This document shows, piece after piece, positions 9,088-14,499 of a DNA stretch of 17,546 bases (its first letter is position 1; each line of letters starts with the position of its first letter). Under the pieces are notes generated by a model, which did not search any database, was not told where the DNA came from, and was given only the letters and a program-made list of their open reading frames with translations. The position numbers and the translations under genes are program-made. Origin of the DNA: DASYSL01 sp036003365. Lineage in GTDB: Bacteria; Eisenbacteria; RBG-16-71-46; DASYSL01. The stretch lies in assembly GCA_036003365.1 (NCBI GenBank), contig DASYSL010000139.1, forward strand, positions 1-17,546, read 5' to 3'.

Positions 9088-9612
9088 ATGATCCGCGTGC
9101 CTGCCCCTCTCCCATTCTCCGTTCTCGCCGGGCTCACGGGGGTTTGTTTTCTTCTTGTCGTCTCGCCGGGGGAAGGTGCGCCCGCATCCCGACCCCATGT
9201 CTATCTCGGAGAGATGCGAGCCGACACGATCCAGGCCACCCCCAAGGAGATCCGTCCGGCCGCCCAGCGCGCGCTGGAGACCGATCACTGGGTCGTCGCC
9301 TCGTCGTCCACCGACGCGCGTGTGGTGACCGAGTGGAAGGCGTTCCGCCATCCGCTGGCCCGCCTTCTCCTCGGCAACATCAGGGCGCGTTGCGTCGTCG
9401 ATATCCAGCCGCTCGACGGGCGCATGACCATCGTCCGCTTCCAGGGTGGGCTGGCGTCGCCGGACGACGTCGAAGACAATCCTGTCTTCACGGCCGCGCA
9501 GTCGCAATACCGAGATGCGGTCGCGAACTTCTATCGCGATCTCATGGAAGGGATTGCCGAGGCGCGCAGCGCCGAGCCCGCCGCACCCGAAGCTTTGCGG
9601 GGCGCGCCCTAA
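9088..9612 (+). CDS. Small secreted protein of unknown function
   Basis: I do not recognise this family. The 174-aa product has a hydrophobic segment at residues 8-25 and a plausible signal peptidase I site after SPGEGA (31/32), so export to the periplasm is predicted. The mature part opens with an alpha-helical stretch (PKEIRPAAQRALETDHWVV), then alternating strands (ARVVTEWKAF, RCVVDIQPL, MTIVRFQGG), and ends in a helix (QYRDAVANFYRDLMEGI). This helix-plus-sheet order recalls small BamC-like or other periplasmic alpha/beta domains, but that is only a resemblance. Adjacent TTG 9085 could also start it, and no Shine-Dalgarno is visible. It begins 38 bp after the AftB-like gene and ends 3 bp before the convergent lipoprotein gene. 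Confidence 0.72.
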   Translation: MIRVPAPLPFSVLAGLTGVCFLLVVSPGEGAPASRPHVYLGEMRADTIQATPKEIRPAAQRALETDHWVVASSSTDARVVTEWKAFRHPLARLLLGNIRARCVVDIQPLDGRMTIVRFQGGLASPDDVEDNPVFTAAQSQYRDAVANFYRDLMEGIAEARSAEPAAPEALRGAP

Positions 9613-9615
9613 GGT

Positions 9616-10749
9616 TCAGTGCTTGACGTTGAGCCTGGTCGCTGGACCCTTGGTCTGCGTGGTGTCGGCGCCGGCCTTGGCGAGCTTGCGCTGGAACTGC
9701 GCCATGATGCGCTGATTCTCCTTCGCCTTGCGCTCCTCGAAGGCTTTCTTCTCCGCCGCCTGGCGCTGCAGGATCTGCTGCTGCACCTGAGCGGAACGCG
9801 CCTCACGCAGCTCCAGCTGGTGCTCGCGGGTCAGCTCCACTTCCTCGCGCTCCTGCGCCGATTGCGCCTGCCGGATCTCGGCCTCGCGTTCCCTCTCGAT
9901 CACGTGTGCGCTCGGAGCGGGCTTGCTCGGTGGCTCGGAGCGGGGAACGCTCAGCTGGGTCAAGGACGTCGGGCGCAGCTTCTCCCTGAACATGCGCACC
10001 GTGGTGCCGGTCACCTCCTGCGACTTTTCGTGTTGAGGCTCGCCCGTGTTCACGATGGTGAGCCGGGGCACGCGACGCCCTGACGCCTGTTCGATGGCGG
10101 CGAGGTCGATGCCTTCGTTGACCGGGCTTCCGCCGCGGAGCTCGTAGCGCGTGGCGTCACGCGTGCGGCCGAGCAGCGTCGCGTTGCGCGCGCTCGAAGT
10201 GATGTTTGCCCGCAGGTCCGGATCGGTGAAGTGCTGTCCGCGCACGAAGCACCATTGCTCGGGAGGAATGGCGGAGCCTTGATATCCGCTCAGTCCGGAG
10301 GAGCCCCACTCGGCGTCGGGGGGGAGAGCCGCCCAGCCAATCCAATCGTTGCTGTATCGCCATGCGACCCACGCCGGCGCCCACTCGTTGCTCGGCACCC
10401 AAACCCAGCCGTAGTACCGATCATCGAGCCAGCGGCCGTAGTGGTACGTCGCCCAGCCCCAGGGCTCGTCGGAGATCCAGGTCCAGCCGTAGTCGGTGTA
10501 CGCCCACGAGCCATAGGAATACGGGCGCCAGCCCCAGTCGACGTCGTCGGGCGTCCAGCACATGCCGAACGGCTCGACGTCGACCCACGTGCCGTAGTGG
10601 TCGAGCTGCGCGTAGAAGATGGTTTCGTCGACATATTGGGGATAGGGCGAAGATGCGTACTGGCTATCGCCGCCCAGGCTCGCGCACCCGGCCGAGATCA
10701 GGAGAAAAGGGGCGATTCCGATCAGGGCGACGCGCACACGCCGGATCAT
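9616..10749 (-). CDS. DUF6600-type Trp/Tyr-rich lipoprotein with coiled-coil C-terminus
   Basis: This is a predicted lipoprotein of 377 aa. ATG 10749 is chosen because GGAGGT lies 6 nt upstream and the signal peptide starts there; an in-frame start 14 codons earlier lacks such support. The signal segment MIRRVRVALIGIAPFLLI ends in the lipobox SAGC (Cys22). Residues about 35-165 are extremely rich in Trp and Tyr, with repeated units such as YGTWVDVEPFG, WTWISDEPWGWATYHYGRW and WAPAWVAWRYS. This is the pattern of DUF6600-type domains, whose function is unknown. A linker at about 170-280 follows. Residues 284-365 are a highly charged Glu/Arg/Gln/Ala heptad-like coiled coil. The gene is divergent from the secreted beta-helix protein and convergent with the small secreted protein. 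An envelope role is likely, but the molecular function is unknown. Confidence 0.85.
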   Translation of the reverse strand: MIRRVRVALIGIAPFLLISAGCASLGGDSQYASSPYPQYVDETIFYAQLDHYGTWVDVEPFGMCWTPDDVDWGWRPYSYGSWAYTDYGWTWISDEPWGWATYHYGRWLDDRYYGWVWVPSNEWAPAWVAWRYSNDWIGWAALPPDAEWGSSGLSGYQGSAIPPEQWCFVRGQHFTDPDLRANITSSARNATLLGRTRDATRYELRGGSPVNEGIDLAAIEQASGRRVPRLTIVNTGEPQHEKSQEVTGTTVRMFREKLRPTSLTQLSVPRSEPPSKPAPSAHVIEREREAEIRQAQSAQEREEVELTREHQLELREARSAQVQQQILQRQAAEKKAFEERKAKENQRIMAQFQRKLAKAGADTTQTKGPATRLNVKH

Positions 10750-10755
10750 GGGTTT

Positions 10756-10761
10756 ACCTCC
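10756..10761 (-). promoter_or_regulatory. Shine-Dalgarno of the DUF6600 lipoprotein
   Basis: The minus strand reads GGAGGT followed by six bases and ATG 10749. This near-ideal ribosome binding site decides the start against an upstream in-frame alternative that would precede the lipoprotein signal peptide. Confidence 0.8.
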
Positions 10762-10800
10762 GCTGAAGCCATTGTGCATGCATTGGACCAATCCGCGTCA

Positions 10801-10826
10801 GGGGATTGTCAGACGTGGAAATCCCC
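10801..10826. promoter_or_regulatory. Perfect 7-bp inverted repeat in divergent intergenic region; candidate operator
   Basis: GGGGATT (10801-10807) and its exact complement AATCCCC (10820-10826) are separated by 12 bases. They lie in the 238-bp gap between the divergently transcribed lipoprotein and beta-helix genes. The arm spacing of about two helical turns centre to centre suits a dimeric regulator. No T-run follows, so it is not a typical terminator. No consensus -35/-10 pair stands out nearby. Function is inferred from position only. Confidence 0.3.
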
Positions 10827-10971
10827 GGGAAACCGCGGGTTCGACCCTTCGTCACGAGCCGGTATCCCTCCGCCGCGTTCGCCCTGACGGGCACAGACGT
10901 CACTCTCTGTAGCGGCTTCGTGGCCGAATCTCACCGAATCGATCGGTCCAGCGTCGCTCCCTTGCCAGGGG

Positions 10972-10978
10972 AAGGAGG
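10972..10978 (+). promoter_or_regulatory. Shine-Dalgarno of the beta-helix secreted protein
   Basis: AAGGAGG precedes ATG 10988 by nine bases and supports that start, which directly opens a signal peptide. Confidence 0.75.
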
Positions 10979-10987
10979 CTCGATTCC

Positions 10988-13786
10988 ATGAGCGCCCGGC
11001 TCATTCGGCAGGCGTCCGTCCTGCTGCTTTTCACGCTTCTCCTCACGGACCCGATTCCCGCGCGCGCGGCCATCTACACCTGGAATGCGGGCACCGGCAA
11101 CACGAACGTGAGCGTGAACTGGAGTCCTGCCGGGCTCCCTGGCCCGAACGACGACACGCGCTTCTGGCAATCGGGCATCATCTACGCCATCACGACCGTG
11201 TCGCCCATCGATACGTTCGCGACCCTTTCGGCGAGCAGCGCGAGCACCCTCAAGTTCTTCGGCGACGATCCGATTCGCGTGCGCAACGCCTTCCAGGTGG
11301 ACGGCGGCGTCACGGCTTCGATCCTCTCCGGCATGGCGCGCGCCGGATGGTTCACCGTGGGTCCCGGCTCGCTCACCGTCTCGGGCAACGGCACGCAGGC
11401 GATCTCGACCAATCAAAACGCTTACAACGACGTCGGTACCACGAGCGGATTCACTTCGACTCTCGGCATTGGCGGAGGAGCGTCGTTCGTCGGCGACCTC
11501 ATGCAGGTTCCGCAGGTCGCGGGCGCCACGGGCATCCTCAACGTCACCGGCCGGGCCACCGGAGGGCCGGTTTCGAAATTGCACCTCTTGAATCCTGCCG
11601 GAGGTGCGGGCGATCTCGATGTCGGGCGGCAGGGCACCGGCGATGTGGAGCTCAGCGCGCAAGCCAACATCACCACGGATCGCAACTTGTATCTGGGCGC
11701 CGGTGGCGCGGGAAAGCTGCACCTGTTTCGCGGCGCCGGGCTCTTCCAGGGGCCGCCTTCCTTGATCGTCGTGGGCACGACGTTCATCGGTGGCAACCAG
11801 ACTCCAGGTGCGGCCGGCGGGCAAGGAACGCTCGCGGTCGACGTCGGCTCCGTTGACTGCGTCGAGGTGATTCGCTTGGGCGACGACGATGGCGGCGCGC
11901 CCGATACGCTGAGGAATCTCGGGGGCACGATTCTGGCGGAGAGGGGCCTGTACGAGAGTCATTCCAGTCCTTGCGTTCTCGATCTGCAGGGTGGGTCCCT
12001 GCGCGTGGTCGCGCTCGGTCAGACCATGGACGTGTATCAAGCGAGTCCACTTTCGATCACCGGTCCGGGTTCGGGGCCTACGCTGACTCTTCTCGGCGAG
12101 GGAGGTCTGGGTTCCCAGATCGCCAGCTCAGGAGCCACCGCCCTCGTCGTGGGGCGAAATGGCGGGGGAACTCTCGGGGTGGTCTCGTCCCCTTTCATCT
12201 TCGACCATTACTACCTGAACGTGATGGGAAACGTCATTGTCGCGGACTCCACGAGCGGCACGGGCATTTTGAGCGCTGATACGTTGGCAGAGGTGAAGGT
12301 GACCGGGTCGATCACGGTGGGACCAGGAAACGGGCTGGTCCGCCTGGGCGTGAATGGAGTCGTGTCCTCGACCGGTCGCATGAGTCTGCTCGCCGGTCCG
12401 ACCACCGCCGGCTCCATGATTCTCGACTTCTCTTCCGGCGCCGACGTCCAGGCACTTTCGATCGGAGGCACCGGCGACACGCCCACGCCCGGTCTAGCGA
12501 GCGTCTTGGCCGAACACGGCAGCCAATTGACCGTGGGAGCCGGAGGCCTTCAGATCTGGGGCGGAGGCGCAAGTCTCGAGCTGAGTGGGTCGTCTCTCAC
12601 CGCCGACAGCATGGATTGCCGGGGCACGATCAAGCTTCTCCACGGGAGCATCCTTTCCAGCCTGGTGAACGGCGGGCTCCATTTGAGTCACGGCGGCGTC
12701 TTGCACGGAATCGGCACGGTGGACGGGTTGGTGCGGCTCGACGATGCATCGGACACTCTGGGCGTCTTCGCAGCCGATTCCTCGAGCGACACGCTCTGGG
12801 TCGGAGACAAAACGATTGCCAACGCTTTCGTGTCCAACGGCACGGTGCGAGTCGACCAAGGTGTGGTCGCGCTCCGAAACAAGCTGGGCGCGCCTCTCGG
12901 CCATGTTTTGCTGGCGGGCGGCACGCTTTACCTGCCCGACGGAGGCCTCTTGCGCCCCGGCGACGTGCTCGACGGTAGCGGGCGCATCGCTGGCAGCCTC
13001 ATGGACGACGGGCTGGTGAGCCCCATTGGAAACATCGATCTCGCCGGCCACCTCACCATGGGAACGGGAGACATTTCCGGAGCCGGCCTGACAGTGCTCC
13101 CCAGCGCCGAGCTTTCGGCGCACGGGGTGATCTCCGGCTTGCTGACGATCGGCGGCTCATGGGACATGGGGACCTCACTCGCCAGGCTCGAGCTCAAGCG
13201 CGGGCCCCTCATGCAGCCGAGCGCCGTGCTCACGATGCGCATCGGCGCGCAAGCGCATGGCGCGCAGGACACCCTCGTCGTCGACGACGGCCTCACGCTC
13301 GCCGGGACACTCGATCTGCGCACCTGGAAGGCCGATCCGCCCGCGGCCGGGGACACGCTCACCCTGATCACGGCGCCTTTCGTGCATGGAACCTTCGCCG
13401 CCGTCACCATCGATGGCGTCAACGCGCCTTCCTACGTGGAAGCGATCTATGGGCCGACCACCGTGCGTGCGGTTGTGCACCAGACCACCACCACCGATGT
13501 TCCTCCTCCGCCCGTTGCAGGAAGGGCCGCGAAGCTGCGCTTCGCCGCCGAGGGAACGCTGCGCGACCCTTCGTTGGCACTCGATCTCCCCGAGAGGGCC
13601 CAGGTGGAGGTCTCGATCTATAGCGCGACCGGCCGCCGCCTTGCTCAGCTCGAGCGCGGCCCGCTCGAGCCGGGCAAGTACCGTTTCCCGATCGGCGGCG
13701 GGCCGGGCGTCTACTTCGCACGCGCCTGGGTGACGGACGCGACCGGTCGCCACCAGCTCGCCGCGCGCGCCGTGCGCGTTCCCTAG
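10988..13786 (+). CDS. Large secreted beta-helix-like protein with C-terminal FlgD-Ig/sorting-type domain
   Basis: This is a predicted secreted protein of 932 aa. Residues 1-27 form a signal peptide (cleavage after PARA). The mature N-terminus, IYTWNAGTGNTNVSVNWSPA followed by LPGPNDDTRFW, is the opening seen in autotransporter-like and PEP-CTERM-like beta-helix proteins. Residues about 60-770 are low-complexity beta-strand repeats rich in Gly, Ser, Thr, Leu and Val (patterns such as GTLAVDVG, GSITVGPG, GGTLYLPDGG). Next comes LDLRTWKADPPAAGDTLTLI at about residues 776-795, a motif common near the end of such proteins. A Pro linker precedes residues 849-932, which form an Ig-like tail (VEVSIYSATGRRLAQL, GVYFARAW) resembling FlgD-Ig or type IX secretion sorting domains. 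There is no outer-membrane barrel, so it is not a classical autotransporter. Surface anchoring or release by a T9SS-like route is inferred. Confidence 0.82.
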   Translation: MSARLIRQASVLLLFTLLLTDPIPARAAIYTWNAGTGNTNVSVNWSPAGLPGPNDDTRFWQSGIIYAITTVSPIDTFATLSASSASTLKFFGDDPIRVRNAFQVDGGVTASILSGMARAGWFTVGPGSLTVSGNGTQAISTNQNAYNDVGTTSGFTSTLGIGGGASFVGDLMQVPQVAGATGILNVTGRATGGPVSKLHLLNPAGGAGDLDVGRQGTGDVELSAQANITTDRNLYLGAGGAGKLHLFRGAGLFQGPPSLIVVGTTFIGGNQTPGAAGGQGTLAVDVGSVDCVEVIRLGDDDGGAPDTLRNLGGTILAERGLYESHSSPCVLDLQGGSLRVVALGQTMDVYQASPLSITGPGSGPTLTLLGEGGLGSQIASSGATALVVGRNGGGTLGVVSSPFIFDHYYLNVMGNVIVADSTSGTGILSADTLAEVKVTGSITVGPGNGLVRLGVNGVVSSTGRMSLLAGPTTAGSMILDFSSGADVQALSIGGTGDTPTPGLASVLAEHGSQLTVGAGGLQIWGGGASLELSGSSLTADSMDCRGTIKLLHGSILSSLVNGGLHLSHGGVLHGIGTVDGLVRLDDASDTLGVFAADSSSDTLWVGDKTIANAFVSNGTVRVDQGVVALRNKLGAPLGHVLLAGGTLYLPDGGLLRPGDVLDGSGRIAGSLMDDGLVSPIGNIDLAGHLTMGTGDISGAGLTVLPSAELSAHGVISGLLTIGGSWDMGTSLARLELKRGPLMQPSAVLTMRIGAQAHGAQDTLVVDDGLTLAGTLDLRTWKADPPAAGDTLTLITAPFVHGTFAAVTIDGVNAPSYVEAIYGPTTVRAVVHQTTTTDVPPPPVAGRAAKLRFAAEGTLRDPSLALDLPERAQVEVSIYSATGRRLAQLERGPLEPGKYRFPIGGGPGVYFARAWVTDATGRHQLAARAVRVP

Positions 13787-13807
13787 TGACCCGAGGTTTG
13801 TCTCTGA

Positions 13808-13826
13808 CGAGGGGAAGCCTCGATTT
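13808..13826 (+). terminator. Weak hairpin after the beta-helix gene; possible terminator
   Basis: CGAGG (13808-13812) pairs with CCTCG (13818-13822) around a GGAAG loop and is followed by ATTT. It lies 21 bp after the stop. The stem is short and the T-run poor, so intrinsic termination is only possible. Confidence 0.25.
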
Positions 13827-13876
13827 CCGCACGGCGTCGACGCGCCGCCGCGCGGTGCCCTATCCTCAATGTCGGC

Positions 13877-13882
13877 GGAGGG
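13877..13882 (+). promoter_or_regulatory. Shine-Dalgarno of the sigma factor
   Basis: GGAGGG sits five bases before ATG 13888. It favours this start over an in-frame GTG at 13786 that abuts the previous stop and would add 34 residues with no family resemblance. Confidence 0.7.
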
Positions 13883-13887
13883 CCGGC

Positions 13888-14499
13888 ATGAGCGGAAAGA
13901 TTCCCGGTGCAAGACCCGACATCCATGCGTCGACCCGAGACCTCCTGGTCACCTCGGACCTGTTGCAGCAGGCGAAGACGGGCGATGCCGCCGCCCTCGA
14001 CGCGCTCATGGCTCGCTATCTTCCCCGTCTCCAGCGATGGGCGTGCGGGCGCCTTCCGGCGTATGCGCGCTCGCTCTTCGACACCTGCGATCTGGTGCAA
14101 GAAACCCTTCTCAAGACGCTGCAATCCCTCGATCGCATCGAGGGACGGGGGCCGGAGAGCTTCCAGGCCTACGTTCGGCAGGCGATTCGCCGACGCATCC
14201 TGGATCAGATCCGCTGGAGCTCGCGCCGCGCCGGCTCCGAGCCGGTTTCCGACGATCTCCTCGACCGCGGCTTGTCCCCGCTCGAGGAGATCGTCGGCGT
14301 GGAGCTCTTCGAGCGATACGAGAAAGCCTGTGCCGAGCTTCGAGAAGAAGAACAGCTCTTCTTGCACCTGCGCATCGAGCTGGAATTGAGCTACGAGGAA
14401 ATCGCCGAAGCGATGAATCGCCCGAGCCCGGAAGCCGCACGCATGGGCGTGCAGCGCGCTCTGCGCAAGCTCGCCGAGATCATGGGTCATGAGCGCTGA
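13888..14499 (+). CDS. ECF-type sigma factor, likely partner of the downstream Ser/Thr kinase
   Basis: This is an RNA polymerase sigma factor of ECF size (203 aa) with only regions 2 and 4. Region 2 covers about residues 25-112: LLQQAKTGDAAALDALMARY (2.1), then FDTCDLVQETLLKTLQSLD (2.2), then SFQAYVRQAIRRRILDQIRW (2.3/2.4, promoter -10 recognition). Region 4 covers about residues 145-200, with LSYEEIAEAMNRPSPEAAR as helix-turn-helix and QRALRKLAEIM. The usual DAED motif of region 2.2, which contacts the RNAP beta-prime clamp, reads Asp65-Thr66-Cys67-Asp68. The acidic third residue is lost and a Thr is introduced. No anti-sigma gene is nearby; instead the kinase gene overlaps by 11 nt. In Vibrio parahaemolyticus EcfP, a kinase activates the sigma factor by phosphorylating a Thr in region 2.2, so a similar control is inferred. 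Target promoters are unknown. Confidence 0.9.
   Translation: MSGKIPGARPDIHASTRDLLVTSDLLQQAKTGDAAALDALMARYLPRLQRWACGRLPAYARSLFDTCDLVQETLLKTLQSLDRIEGRGPESFQAYVRQAIRRRILDQIRWSSRRAGSEPVSDDLLDRGLSPLEEIVGVELFERYEKACAELREEEQLFLHLRIELELSYEEIAEAMNRPSPEAARMGVQRALRKLAEIMGHER

Noticed and set aside
10837..10847. GGGTTCGACCC, resembling a tRNA T-arm
   Set aside because: Only three stem pairs form and no acceptor, D or anticodon arms can be drawn around it.
10806..10991. 61-aa plus-strand open frame in the divergent gap
   Set aside because: It has no ribosome binding site and no recognisable motif, and it overlaps the Shine-Dalgarno and start of the secreted protein.
13834..13843. GCGTCGACGC palindrome upstream of the sigma gene
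   Set aside because: A ten-base GC-rich palindrome is expected by chance and no promoter elements frame it.
13786..13887. Upstream GTG start for the sigma factor
   Set aside because: The added 34 residues look like noncoding translation (Arg/Ser-rich), and ATG 13888 has GGAGGG at the right distance.
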